Translations under genes and position numbers: made by a program
Assembly: GCF_000235625.1 (NCBI RefSeq)
Contig: NZ_AGTR01000084.1
Location: 186,001-250,000 of the forward strand
DNA from: Marinobacter manganoxydans MnI7-9
GTDB lineage: Bacteria; Pseudomonadota; Gammaproteobacteria; Pseudomonadales; Oleiphilaceae
Direction of reading: 5' to 3'
Length of the DNA stretch: 64,000 bases
In this document: in pieces, positions 27,899 through 36,513 of the stretch
Position numbering within the stretch: the first letter of the stretch is position 1
Layout of the letters: each line of letters starts with the position of its first letter
The notes under the pieces: model-generated
Database searches by the model: none
Seen by the model: the letters and a program-made list of their open reading frames with translations, nothing else
Told to the model about the DNA's origin: nothing

Positions 27899-29518
27899 TC
27901 ACACAATGGAGTCCACCGGTTTTTTTCTGGGCCAGACCAGGCTGAATTTTGCACCGCCAAGCGTGTCGCTCCTGCTGACGAAGGCGTGCCCTCCGTGCCA
28001 GTAGAGAATCCGGCGAACAATAGACAAACCCAGGCCGTAGCCGCCGGAGGTTCGGGTACGGCTGTCGTCCAGTCGGGCAAACGCAGTAAACACTTTCTCC
28101 CAGTCTTCCTCTGGAATGCCGGGGCCATCGTCTTCAACGTCAACGCGACAGTTGTCCTCATCGAAATGACAGCTGACCAGCACCTTGCCAGCCGCGTAGC
28201 GTCCTGCGTTGCCTACCAGATTCTGGATCGCCCGATGCAGGTAGCGAGGCTCAATATCCGACAGCGCCCAACGTTCCGAGACCTCATCAATGTTGCCTTC
28301 GATACTCAGCTCGGGCCGGACCATCTGCTGCTCAGAGACCACCTGGCGGACAATGTCGGTTACCGAGGTTTCCTGCAGCGAGAAAACCGGGCCGCCCTGC
28401 TCCAGCCGCGCATAGGTCAGGATCTCATCAATCAGCTCGTCCAGTTCCTGGATATCGCCATCAATACCGTCCAGTTGCCTTTGCAGGGCAGACTCGTCCT
28501 GGCAGTCCTCGATCATCTGGACGCCAAAGCGGATACGGGCCACGGGAGTGCGCAATTCGTGCGAAACCGCGTGAATCATTTCCCGCTGCACCTGCACCAG
28601 GCGCTGTATGTGTTCGGCCATACCGTTGAATGACGAGGCCAGGCGGGTTACCAGCGTTCCCTCGCCCGCCTGGACCCGGGCGCTCATTTCTCCACGTGCG
28701 ATTCGAACCGCTACCGACTCAACGGTTCTGAGATTACTGTCCACTTCCCGGAGCGCGAGGAAAACGGCAACGGCCAAAACCCCGCCAAGCACCAGGACCA
28801 GCAGCAGGACAACCGGCCAGGCCCAGGGATCAAACCCCGCGGGCATGTCAATCCGGTACAACTCACCGTCGGATAGCTGAACGATCACCCGTCCGCAACC
28901 GTCTGATTCGTCGGTGTAGAAGGCAAGGCCCCGCTCGGCGACCTGGTCCAGAACGTCAGAGTCCGGCAGCAGGTCGGCGTCGTCCAGGGTCTGCACTTCG
29001 ACATTGAGAGAACGGGCCATTTGCGAGGCAACATTGAGACGGTCATCCGCAGAGGCTGAATCAAGATGCCACCGGAAAATCAACCCAATGGTTTCTGACA
29101 CATCCCGGTAGGGCTCGTTCAGACGCAGCTGCAGGATTTCTCCGCTCAGTCCGGTTACCAGAACCCGATACCCTACGTCACTGTCGATGCCAACCACCTG
29201 GCCGTAGCCAAGTCGCTCCAGAGCCACCGGTGACAGGTTGAAACGGGAAGCAGCCCCCATGCGAAGATCAACCGTCGAACTCAGCCAGTGGTATTGCTGT
29301 AATGGTGCCGGGGCCGCAGCCAGCCAGCGCATCAGTGGCTCGGGGAAGCGTTCATGCCAGAATTGGGAGCGCACCGAGTTGATCCCGGTGAACAGCAGGA
29401 CACATAAAAAAACAACCAGCGCGGTCAGGCCGGTAAGGCGGGCATAAAGCTTGAGGAAGAACTTCAGGGGCATGGTACCAACCCTGGCATGGAACACCGG
29501 TATGCGGGCGAATGGCAC
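27899..29518 (-). CDS. Sensor histidine kinase, RstB-like
   Basis: 539 residues from GTG 29518, which has a GGAG five bases upstream; ATG 29473 (MPLKFFLKLY) is an alternative start that drops 15 residues. Two transmembrane helices (about 25-45 and 233-256) bracket a ~185-residue periplasmic sensor domain. HAMP follows, then HisKA with phospho-acceptor His320 (AVSHELRTPVAR), and HATPase_c with NLVGNAGRYA and DDGPGIP. The layout and the PLKFFLKLYARLTG-like start resemble RstB. Partner regulator gene ends 22 bases upstream. The signal is unknown. Confidence 0.9.
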   Translation of the reverse strand: MPFARIPVFHARVGTMPLKFFLKLYARLTGLTALVVFLCVLLFTGINSVRSQFWHERFPEPLMRWLAAAPAPLQQYHWLSSTVDLRMGAASRFNLSPVALERLGYGQVVGIDSDVGYRVLVTGLSGEILQLRLNEPYRDVSETIGLIFRWHLDSASADDRLNVASQMARSLNVEVQTLDDADLLPDSDVLDQVAERGLAFYTDESDGCGRVIVQLSDGELYRIDMPAGFDPWAWPVVLLLVLVLGGVLAVAVFLALREVDSNLRTVESVAVRIARGEMSARVQAGEGTLVTRLASSFNGMAEHIQRLVQVQREMIHAVSHELRTPVARIRFGVQMIEDCQDESALQRQLDGIDGDIQELDELIDEILTYARLEQGGPVFSLQETSVTDIVRQVVSEQQMVRPELSIEGNIDEVSERWALSDIEPRYLHRAIQNLVGNAGRYAAGKVLVSCHFDEDNCRVDVEDDGPGIPEEDWEKVFTAFARLDDSRTRTSGGYGLGLSIVRRILYWHGGHAFVSRSDTLGGAKFSLVWPRKKPVDSIV

Positions 29519-29540
29519 ACCGGCTCCAGAGACTGAATCG

Positions 29541-30278
29541 TCAGGCTTCCTTTACGAACAGGTAGCCTTTACTACGAACGGTCTTGATGCGTCGCGGATG
29601 GATGGGGTCATCGCCAATCTTGGGTCGAATCCGGGAAACGCGAACATCAATGGATCGATCCTGACCATCGTATTCAATACCACGCAAGGCGGTGAAGATT
29701 TCTTCCCGGCTAAGCACGCGGCCCGCGTTGCTGGCGAGCAACCAGAGCAAATCAAATTCGGCGCTGGTCAGATCAATGCTTTCTTCACTCAGCCAGGCCT
29801 CCCGCATGGAGCGGTCGACAACCAGATCATTGAACTGGAGGCGCACCGGTTCTTCGCCCCCTGCCTCGTCCGCCGACCCCGAGCCGGTTTCGGTCACCCG
29901 ACGCAGCATGGCGCGAATCCGTGCCAGCAGCACCCGGGGTTTGACCGGTTTGCCAATATAGTCATCGGCACCCATTTCCAGACCCAGGACCTGGTCCAGA
30001 TCGTCGGTTCGGGCAGTCAACATGATGATCGGACCGGAAAAGAAGGGGCGCACCCGTCGGCAAATGGAAAGCCCATCCTCGCCAGGTAACATAAGATCCA
30101 GAACCACCAGATCCGGCTGCTCGTTACGGATCCGCTCTACCGCGGCCCCACCATGAGTTTCCAGGGAGACGGTCAACCCGTTGCTTTCAAGGTATTCGCG
30201 GGTTAACTCCGCCAACCGCTCGTCGTCCTCGACAATCAGAATTCGCCAACTTTCGTTTGTCTGTTCCACGCCATCCAT
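29541..30278 (-). CDS. OmpR-family response regulator, RstA-like
   Basis: 245 residues. Receiver domain (about 12-125) with acidic pair ED18-D19, phosphorylation site Asp61 (LVVLDLMLPGEDG) and conserved Lys in GKPVKP. The winged-helix DNA-binding domain (about 150-243) contains LTSAEFDLLWLLASNAGRVLSRE and the wing RRIKTVRSKGYLF. First gene of the two-component operon, divergent from olsB, so it may also act on the shared intergenic region; that is untested. Confidence 0.92.
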   Translation of the reverse strand: MDGVEQTNESWRILIVEDDERLAELTREYLESNGLTVSLETHGGAAVERIRNEQPDLVVLDLMLPGEDGLSICRRVRPFFSGPIIMLTARTDDLDQVLGLEMGADDYIGKPVKPRVLLARIRAMLRRVTETGSGSADEAGGEEPVRLQFNDLVVDRSMREAWLSEESIDLTSAEFDLLWLLASNAGRVLSREEIFTALRGIEYDGQDRSIDVRVSRIRPKIGDDPIHPRRIKTVRSKGYLFVKEA

Positions 30279-30349
30279 CTCTGGTTTTGTTATTCCGGTT
30301 TCAGGTCATTCTGTGTACCTGACGATACAGGCAACCTGCTGTAACAGCA

Positions 30350-30378
30350 ATTATACATGCTATTCAGAAATATACATG
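30350..30378 (-). promoter_or_regulatory. Candidate promoter of the two-component operon with direct repeats
   Basis: A perfect minus-strand TATAAT (30350-30355) lies about 72 bases before the regulator start. TATACATG occurs twice on the plus strand (30352-30359 and 30371-30378), one copy on the -10 and the other on the -35 position. Adjacent GTTACA on the minus strand (30340s) is reminiscent of half an RstA box. This suggests autoregulation but is weak evidence. Confidence 0.4.
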
Positions 30379-30435
30379 GAACCGCTGCTTCGTTACACCC
30401 TGTGACAGAGCTCCCGTAACCGCCAATCGGCCCCG

Positions 30436-30475
30436 ATGTCACAGACACGTCACCTGGTGGTCACCGATGTGTCAT
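30436..30475 (+). promoter_or_regulatory. Four-unit Pho box (PhoB-binding array) upstream of olsB
   Basis: Four heptamers begin exactly 11 bases apart: ATGTCAC (30436), ACGTCAC (30447), TGGTCAC (30458), GTGTCAT (30469), with four-base spacers. This is the tandem CTGTCAT-N4 pattern recognised by PhoB, in the transcription direction of olsB (ATG 30524). A -10 is poor (CATAGG at 30484, or TAGGCT at 30486, exactly 10 bases after the array), as expected for an activator-dependent promoter. PhoB control of ornithine lipid genes is known in several Proteobacteria. Confidence 0.8.
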
Positions 30476-30523
30476 ACCGGCTTCATAGGCTTGTCGGGAA
30501 ATGGAAACAAAAGAGACGACGCC

Positions 30524-31285
30524 ATGACCACACAAACCGCGAAAGCCCGCCGCAGCGCCCGTCGCCTGAAAACCGACATGACCCGATGCCCCAGACAGGT
30601 CGAAGCGGCCCAGCGGCTGCGTTACCGGGTATTTTCGGAGGAATACGGCAGCGACCTGGGCGCACAGACGCCCGGCATCGACGCTGACGAGTTCGATGCA
30701 GTGTGTGACCACCTGATCGTTACCGACCTGGATTCGGGCGAACTGGTAGCGACCACACGCATCCTGCACCAGAAAGACACCAAAGATGTTGGCGGCTTTT
30801 ATTCGGCCGGGGAGTTCGACCTGAGCGCCCTGGAGAGACTCCCTGGCACCATCGCCGAGCTGGGGCGCACTTGTGTTCACCCGGATTATCGCAATGGCGC
30901 GACCATCAGCCTGCTCTGGTCGGCAGTGGCCGAATATCTGGTTGAGCGCGGTGTTGACTACATGATTGGCTGCGCGAGCATCGGCATGTCTGACGGTGGC
31001 CTGAAAGCCTGGCGCATCGCCCGCCACCTCCAGACCGAGTATCTGGCCGATCCGGCCTTTCTGGTAAAGCCACTTCGCGCGATGCCGCATCTGACCCACA
31101 CCCGGGACAGCGATCGACCGGTGGACGTTCCTGCGCTGATCCGAGCCTACATGCGTCTTGGTGCCCGTGTCTGCGGTGAGCCCTGCTGGGATCCGGATTT
31201 TCGCTGTGCCGACCTGTTGGTTGTGCTGGAGGTCAGCAAACTGGCCGGCCGCTACAGCCGGCACTTCATGCGCTCGGCATCCTGA
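30524..31285 (+). CDS. olsB: Ornithine N-acyltransferase OlsB (GNAT, hemolysin-like)
   Basis: 253 residues from ATG 30524; a longer frame from 30467 would run through the Pho box array and is rejected. Transfers a 3-hydroxyacyl group from acyl-ACP to ornithine, making lyso-ornithine lipid. The acyltransferase fold shows AAQRLRYRVFSEEYG near residue 25, ELGRTCVHPDYRNGATI near 110, and GCASIG near 150, all features of OlsB/autoinducer-synthase-like GNATs. The following olsA gene supplies the second acylation, which strongly supports the assignment. Cytosolic, membrane-associated. Confidence 0.88.
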   Translation: MTTQTAKARRSARRLKTDMTRCPRQVEAAQRLRYRVFSEEYGSDLGAQTPGIDADEFDAVCDHLIVTDLDSGELVATTRILHQKDTKDVGGFYSAGEFDLSALERLPGTIAELGRTCVHPDYRNGATISLLWSAVAEYLVERGVDYMIGCASIGMSDGGLKAWRIARHLQTEYLADPAFLVKPLRAMPHLTHTRDSDRPVDVPALIRAYMRLGARVCGEPCWDPDFRCADLLVVLEVSKLAGRYSRHFMRSAS

Positions 31286-31302
31286 AGACGGGAGTCTGTG
31301 AG

Positions 31303-32163
31303 ATGAGCTGGCTGAGACTCTGCGTTCGGATCACTGCCTTTATGGCTTTTCTGGCAGCCACCACGATGCTGGCCGCCGGTTTGAGGGTCAGTGAAGTGGT
31401 TACCCGCAAAGCCATCGATCGGACACCCTGGGCCAGATTCTGTTTCCGGTGGGCCTGCCGGTGCCTGGGACTGCGTATACACCAGCATGGCTCACCCTCA
31501 GACGATACCGTTCTGTTCGTCAGCAACCACATCAGTTGGTCAGATATTCCGATTCTGGGGAGCCTGGCACCGATCCGGTTCCTGTCGAAAGCCGAGGTTG
31601 GCCAATGGCCGGTCATAGGCTGGCTGGCACGACAGGCCGGCACGCTTTTCATCCGGCGGGGAGGCGGTCAGGCCCGCCGCGTTCGGGACCAGATTATTGA
31701 GAACTTGCAGGCTGAAGAGAATGTCCTGGTCTACCCGGAAGGAACCACCAGCGCAGGTCTGACGGTATTGCCGTTCCATGGCCTGCTGCTCAACGCCGCA
31801 CCGGAAAGCAAGACACCAATCCAGCCCGTCACCATCGCCTATCGCCGAGACGGGCGACCAGACCATCTGGCTCCTTTCATTGGAGACGATGAGTTCCACA
31901 GCCATCTGCTGCGAATGCTCAAACAGCCCTCTGCCCGGGTCGACGTTGTCTTCCATGCACCGGTGTACCCGTCGGATCAGGCCCCAACCGGTGAGTTGGC
32001 CGTCCGCCTGCGAGAAACCGTTCTCGACGGCCTGACGCGGATATACAGCGGCGAATACGACGAGCCGGTAACAGATCTCTTCAGAACAGGGGACGACCCT
32101 GGGCTACCTCATCTTCCGTCGCTTCACGGCGGCCCACGATCTCCAGATCAAAGTACAGGGTAA
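31303..32163 (+). CDS. olsA: Lyso-ornithine lipid O-acyltransferase OlsA (PlsC family)
   Basis: 286 residues. 1-acyl-glycerol-3-phosphate acyltransferase family: catalytic NHISWSD (His76, Asp81) and substrate motif YPEGTTS (144-150), after an N-terminal membrane helix (about 8-28). Would add the second acyl chain to lyso-ornithine lipid. It starts 17 bases after olsB with a good RBS, so the two form an operon under the upstream Pho box. The last 28 codons overlap, in antisense, the 3' end of the FKBP gene. A general PlsC role is the main alternative. Confidence 0.86.
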   Translation: MSWLRLCVRITAFMAFLAATTMLAAGLRVSEVVTRKAIDRTPWARFCFRWACRCLGLRIHQHGSPSDDTVLFVSNHISWSDIPILGSLAPIRFLSKAEVGQWPVIGWLARQAGTLFIRRGGGQARRVRDQIIENLQAEENVLVYPEGTTSAGLTVLPFHGLLLNAAPESKTPIQPVTIAYRRDGRPDHLAPFIGDDEFHSHLLRMLKQPSARVDVVFHAPVYPSDQAPTGELAVRLRETVLDGLTRIYSGEYDEPVTDLFRTGDDPGLPHLPSLHGGPRSPDQSTG

Positions 32164-32551
32164 AGCCCGCCAGCGGGTGATTGGCATCCACCTTCACCAG
32201 ATTGCCGTCGATCCCGACAACCTGCACGATCTGAGCTTCATCGCCGGTGTTGGTCTGGAATTTCATGCCAATCTGCAGGTTCTCGATACCTTCAAACAGT
32301 GAGCGCGGCACCTTGCGCACCAGCTCCGGCTTGTGTTCGCCATACGCCATGGCCGGCGGCACCGTTACCTCCAGGCAATCCCCAACATTGCGGTCTTTTA
32401 CCGCCTGCTGAATCCCTTCAATAATCTCGGGGCTGCCGTAGACAAAGTGCAGGGGCTCACTGCCTTCGGAAGTATCAACCAGCTCGCCGATCTTGTTTTT
32501 CAGTACGTAGTGAACGGTAAAAACGTCGGGTCTTGCTTGTGAAGCTGTCAT
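32081..32551 (-). CDS. FKBP-type peptidyl-prolyl isomerase, SlyD/SlpA-like
   Basis: 156 residues, cytosolic, no signal peptide. FKBP halves (VHYVLKNKIGELVDTS, FVYGSPEIIEGIQQAV and VDANHPLAGFTLYFDLEIV) surround an inserted IF chaperone domain (about 75-125), the SlyD-type layout. It lacks SlyD's His/Cys-rich metal-binding tail, so SlpA/FkpB-like is equally possible. Its ATG shares one base with the TGA of the upstream gene, so translation is coupled. Confidence 0.88.
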   Translation of the reverse strand: MTASQARPDVFTVHYVLKNKIGELVDTSEGSEPLHFVYGSPEIIEGIQQAVKDRNVGDCLEVTVPPAMAYGEHKPELVRKVPRSLFEGIENLQIGMKFQTNTGDEAQIVQVVGIDGNLVKVDANHPLAGFTLYFDLEIVGRREATEDEVAQGRPLF

Positions 32552-34761
32552 CAGGTTTTCGAGTTTCCTGTATCCGATGGTGTTTCGAGCTGTTGCAGGC
32601 CATGAATTACCAGTCGCTGATCCAGCTTGTCCCGCAATCCTGAAGGGTTGCTCAGGCCCATGCGCTCAAGCAGGGACCCGTAACGGCCTTCGTCATCCCG
32701 GGCCCGGAGGGCCTGTAACAGAGTGGACAGTTTACCACGGCGAGTGGCCGTTGCGGCCTTGAGCCCCTTAAGGGCTTTCCCCAACGTCAGCTCCTCATCG
32801 GTAAAGTCCCTGCCAAACGGGAACGGAGGGAACAGGCTGGCATCTCCCGCAGCCGCAACGGCACGACGGATGGCTTGCGGGGTATTGTTACACCAGTCGG
32901 CAGGCAGCTTGAACGCAGGATCCACCTTGCCCGCCTTCTGGGCTTTTTTCAGAAGCTCCTGCTGGAACCGGGAGTCGGCAATGCGGATCAGCCTCAGGAA
33001 AACCTGCTCGTCGGACTGCCCTCTCAGATCGGCAATCCCGTACTCGGTAATGACTATGTCCCGCAGATGGCGGGGTATGGTGCAATGACCATAATTGAAC
33101 ACGATATTGGACAGTACCTTGCCCTGGGATGACCGGGTGCTGCGCAGCGACAGGATCGAACGTGCGCCCGGCAGCTCGTGAGCCATGGCAACGAAGTTGT
33201 ACTGGCCACCGACGCCACTGACCACACGACCATCTTCAAGACCATCCGATACGCCAGCACCGTTGAGGGTGTACATCATAGCCGAATTGATGAACCGGCC
33301 ATGAACGCGCTGCGCCGCTTTCAGCTTCTGGTCTCCGAACCGGTGGTCATACAGGTGGTTGATGAAGTTCACGCTGGTCATGCAGATTTTTGCACGCTGC
33401 TCGTCGGTCATTTCCCTGAGGTACTGGTAAAACTGCTCGGGACCAACGTAAAAACCGCCGTGCATGGCGATACCGCCAGTCAGCCGTTCCCCGAGGATGA
33501 GGGTTTGGATGGCCTGCCGGGCCTCCGGATTGTCCAGATCACCCTCGACCGACTGATCACCAATACGTAACCGGCCGCCCTTGAACTCGACAGCTTCTTT
33601 AAAGATGCCGTGCTGGACCAGCCAATGAACATCCTTTGCCCGCAACGGGCTATCAATAAGCTTTTCGCGCCGCAGGACATCGAGGGTTGCGAGAGACACT
33701 TCGCTGGGAATATCACCGCGATTGATCAATGTCTGCAGACCGGCGTGATCGTATACCTCGCGGGTAAGGATGCCTTCCTGCATCAGGTACAGGAAACCAT
33801 CCACCATCATTTCACTACAGCCATAAAGCCCCTCCTCGAAGGGGCCGGTGCCACCGTCCTCGCGAACGACGGGGAAATGCTGATCAACCTGGAGATGGTC
33901 AAACACCTGCCGCCAGGCCTTATTGTGACTGTGTCTGAGAATGGCACTGTGGACCAGGGCCGCGCCCAGTGAGCCGATGCCAACCTGGAGCGTACCGCCG
34001 TCCTTCAGGAGGGTACTGGCGTAGAATCCGATCAGGTGGTCTTCCGGGCTGACCGACATCTGGGGCGCTGAGAACAGCGGATAGTCTCCCGAAGGCTGAT
34101 CAAGCAAGACATCGAACCGGTCTGCTTCAATCGCCGCATGATGGCCAAACCAGGGAAGGTTCTGGTTCATCTCGGCCACCAGCGCCACCGGCGTGCCAGC
34201 CGCCTCGCGCTCACGGAGCAGGGGAATCAGGTCCAGCGTCAGATCCGGGTTGCAGCTCAGACTGACCTGGCCGGGCTGCCCATGGGCCTCGCCCGGCGAC
34301 ACCATCTGGGCGACGACATTGACACCCACCGCCATCAGATCGCGAACGGCATGAGTATAGTTGGTACACACGTAATGCCGCTGCTGGGAACGATTGTTCA
34401 GATAACTGCCGGCTTTGAAGAAAAACTCCGAGACCTGAACATTCTCAGGAAGACGGTTTGCCGATACATCCTTGGCATAGGCCAGTTCAGGAATCCGGCC
34501 ATAGAGGCGCTCAACAAAAGGCCCCATGAAACGCTTTTCCAGCGAGGAGCCGCCCTTTGGCGCCAGCAGCGACAGTGCCGTAACAATGTGCAGGCTGATT
34601 TCCGGATCGTCTTTCGCCCGCTGGTATAGCGCATTAACAAAGCGAACCGGTTTTCCGAGCCCGAGCGGCAAACCGAGAGTAATCTCCTTGCCAACCCGGC
34701 GAATCACCTCGTCAACACAGGCGTTCACATCATTTGATAACTGCCCTCTATCACCCGCCAT
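32551..34761 (-). CDS. Acetyl-CoA hydrolase/transferase family protein
   Basis: 736 residues from ATG 34761 (MAGDRGQLSN), with AAGGAG seven bases before it; a TTG six bases upstream is too close to the RBS. C-terminal two-thirds match the acetyl-CoA hydrolase/CoA-transferase family: GIGSLGAALVHS, GGQYNFVAMAHELPGARSI and VITEYGIADLRGQSDEQV. An Asn/Glu-rich central insertion makes it longer than typical ~500-residue enzymes, a known long subfamily. Likely moves CoA between short-chain acids; substrates cannot be predicted. Overlaps the FKBP gene by one base. Confidence 0.82.
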   Translation of the reverse strand: MAGDRGQLSNDVNACVDEVIRRVGKEITLGLPLGLGKPVRFVNALYQRAKDDPEISLHIVTALSLLAPKGGSSLEKRFMGPFVERLYGRIPELAYAKDVSANRLPENVQVSEFFFKAGSYLNNRSQQRHYVCTNYTHAVRDLMAVGVNVVAQMVSPGEAHGQPGQVSLSCNPDLTLDLIPLLREREAAGTPVALVAEMNQNLPWFGHHAAIEADRFDVLLDQPSGDYPLFSAPQMSVSPEDHLIGFYASTLLKDGGTLQVGIGSLGAALVHSAILRHSHNKAWRQVFDHLQVDQHFPVVREDGGTGPFEEGLYGCSEMMVDGFLYLMQEGILTREVYDHAGLQTLINRGDIPSEVSLATLDVLRREKLIDSPLRAKDVHWLVQHGIFKEAVEFKGGRLRIGDQSVEGDLDNPEARQAIQTLILGERLTGGIAMHGGFYVGPEQFYQYLREMTDEQRAKICMTSVNFINHLYDHRFGDQKLKAAQRVHGRFINSAMMYTLNGAGVSDGLEDGRVVSGVGGQYNFVAMAHELPGARSILSLRSTRSSQGKVLSNIVFNYGHCTIPRHLRDIVITEYGIADLRGQSDEQVFLRLIRIADSRFQQELLKKAQKAGKVDPAFKLPADWCNNTPQAIRRAVAAAGDASLFPPFPFGRDFTDEELTLGKALKGLKAATATRRGKLSTLLQALRARDDEGRYGSLLERMGLSNPSGLRDKLDQRLVIHGLQQLETPSDTGNSKT

Positions 34762-34888
34762 TACCAAGCTCCTTATTGGCTAATCAGCATGTTAACGGAG
34801 ATGATCACACGAGCATCGGGCACAGACAATGCGCCAGATCATGATTCTGGGGTTTGATGATACTGCCGGGTGCGGGGAATTGCGGGGT

Positions 34889-35212
34889 TCAGAAGTTCCA
34901 CTTCAGGTTCAGGCAGGCACCCTCGTTCAGGAGCGCAATGCCATGGTCGGCCTGGGCCGGATCTGACGCATAATGCTTGCCGGAGTGCTTCGAACGGGTG
35001 AAGGTAAGGCTCAGCAGGCGGGAACCGATTTCGGCAAACGCATCGGAACTGTCCTCGTCAAAATCACCGGAAACCCGTTCCTGGATTTCGAAAATCTGCT
35101 CGCTGGCTGTCTTGCTTTCGACCTGTTCGAAGACGCGCTCGGATGCTTCGGCGCGAACGACGAAAGCAACAAGATTGAGAGCGAGTAACGCAACAAAGAT
35201 TCGAATAATCAT
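34889..35212 (-). CDS. Small exported hypothetical protein
   Basis: 107 residues from ATG 35212 (MIIRIFVALLALNLVAFVVRAEA); the frame extends upstream without a hydrophobic start. A clear signal peptide with a likely cut after VRA-EA leaves ~84 mature residues, acidic in the middle (GDFDEDSSDAF) and with one Cys near the end. The C-terminus NLKWNF ends in an aromatic residue. I recognise no family. Flanked by same-strand genes but with wide gaps, so it may be its own unit. Confidence 0.6.
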   Translation of the reverse strand: MIIRIFVALLALNLVAFVVRAEASERVFEQVESKTASEQIFEIQERVSGDFDEDSSDAFAEIGSRLLSLTFTRSKHSGKHYASDPAQADHGIALLNEGACLNLKWNF

Positions 35213-35385
35213 GACACTGCCTGAGACCTTTTTTCCGACACGGGAGTCTACGGATACCTTAGGCTTAAGTCTAATGATTAAGAGCCGGAAAAATGTGAAT
35301 CTGCACACAAAGACGCCGACTTTTTGTCACGGCATCAGCATCTTTTTGTCAATTTATGATCCCCGATATTTCAGACTGTAACAGC

Positions 35386-35415
35386 ACCCCCGGCCAGCGC
35401 CTCTCAGCCGGGGGT
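35386..35415 (-). terminator. Possible terminator hairpin after the aldo-keto reductase
   Basis: Nine-base perfect stem (35386-35394 with 35407-35415), GC-rich, 12-base loop, 24 bases after the reductase stop on the minus strand. It lacks a T tract, so termination strength is uncertain. Confidence 0.5.
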
Positions 35416-35438
35416 TCAAGCCAACCAAGCCGGCGGGC

Positions 35439-36476
35439 TCAGGGGCAGGGGTAGGTGAATTCCTGATGAATGGCCTCTATCGCTTCCAGTACCTCGGGGC
35501 TCAGGGTGACCTTTGCGGACCCTATGTTTTCCCGCAGCTGCTCCATGGATGTTGCTCCGATGATATTGCTGGTCACAAAGCTACGGCTGTTCACGTAAGC
35601 CAGCGCCATCTGGACCGGAGACAATCCGTTCTGCCGAGCCAGCTCAACATAGGCCTGGGTGGCATCCATGCCACGACTGCCGGTGTAGCGACTGAAACGC
35701 TCATACAGGGTCATTCTGGCTTTTTCAGGCCACTTGCCGCCCAGATATTTGCCGGAGAGCATGCCAAAAGCCAGCGGTGAGTAGGCGAGCAAACCGGCCT
35801 GTTCCCGGTGGGCAATTTCCGCCATCCCCACCTCAAATGAACGATTCAGGAGGTTGTAGGGATTCTGGATACTGGCCACTCTCGGCCAGCCTTTCTCGCC
35901 GGACAGACGAAGGTACTCCATGGTGCCCCAGGGCGTCTCATTGGACAGTCCGATGTGCCGGACCTTCCCGGACCGAACCAGATCATTCAGCGCTTCGAGT
36001 GTTTCCTCGATCGGCGTGAAAGATTCTTCCGGGTTGTGCTCGTAACCGAGCTTGCCGAAAAAGTTCGTGCTGCGATCCGGCCAGTGCACCTGGTACAGAT
36101 CAATGTAGTCGGTCTGCAGGCGTTTCAGGCTGGCGTCGCAGGCTTCCATAATATGATCCCGGGTCAGGCGCGGACCATTACGCAGGTACTTCAGTCCGTT
36201 GCCCGGTCCCGCCACTTTCGACGCAATTACCAGTTCGTTGCGGTTGCCCCTGCTTGCAAGCCAGTTTCCCAGGTAGGTCTCGGTCAGCCCCTGGGTTTCC
36301 GCCCGGGGCGGCACAGGGTACATCTCTGCGGCATCAATAAAGTTGATACCCTCGGCGACTGCGTAATCCAGCTGTTCAAATGCTTCCTTTTCGGTGTTCT
36401 GCTCCCCCCAGGTCATGGTGCCCAGGCAAATCAGGGTAACGTCGAGATCGGTCTTTCCAAGCTTTCGCGTTTGCAT
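35439..36476 (-). CDS. NADP(H)-dependent aldo-keto reductase (Tas-like)
   Basis: 345 residues, cytosolic TIM-barrel oxidoreductase. Catalytic set visible: Asp and Tyr in NFIDAAEMYPVPPRAETQG, Lys in IASKVAGPG, His in DLYQVHWPDRSTNFFG. The insertion with WPDRSTNFFGKLGY and the MYPVPPRAET motif are typical of E. coli Tas and relatives. Physiological substrate unknown. It is divergent from the glycosyltransferase gene, and the Pho box array of that gene lies 38 bases upstream of this start on the opposite strand. Confidence 0.9.
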   Translation of the reverse strand: MQTRKLGKTDLDVTLICLGTMTWGEQNTEKEAFEQLDYAVAEGINFIDAAEMYPVPPRAETQGLTETYLGNWLASRGNRNELVIASKVAGPGNGLKYLRNGPRLTRDHIMEACDASLKRLQTDYIDLYQVHWPDRSTNFFGKLGYEHNPEESFTPIEETLEALNDLVRSGKVRHIGLSNETPWGTMEYLRLSGEKGWPRVASIQNPYNLLNRSFEVGMAEIAHREQAGLLAYSPLAFGMLSGKYLGGKWPEKARMTLYERFSRYTGSRGMDATQAYVELARQNGLSPVQMALAYVNSRSFVTSNIIGATSMEQLRENIGSAKVTLSPEVLEAIEAIHQEFTYPCP

Positions 36477-36513
36477 ATCGTCTCCGATTCGGTTCGGTTA
36501 ACGGGTAAAGGGA

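Noticed and set aside
27886-27905. GATGGGGTCTGGCTC resembles part of an arm of palindromic element A
   Set aside because: No matching second arm or core nearby, and it overlaps the stop of the sensor kinase gene. It could be a remnant, but a chance match cannot be excluded.
35324-35352. TTGTCAC and TTGTCAA 22 bases apart, like the outer units of a third Pho box
   Set aside because: The middle unit is poor (TCAGCAT) and the repeats face the plus strand, where no gene follows; the flanking genes are on the minus strand.
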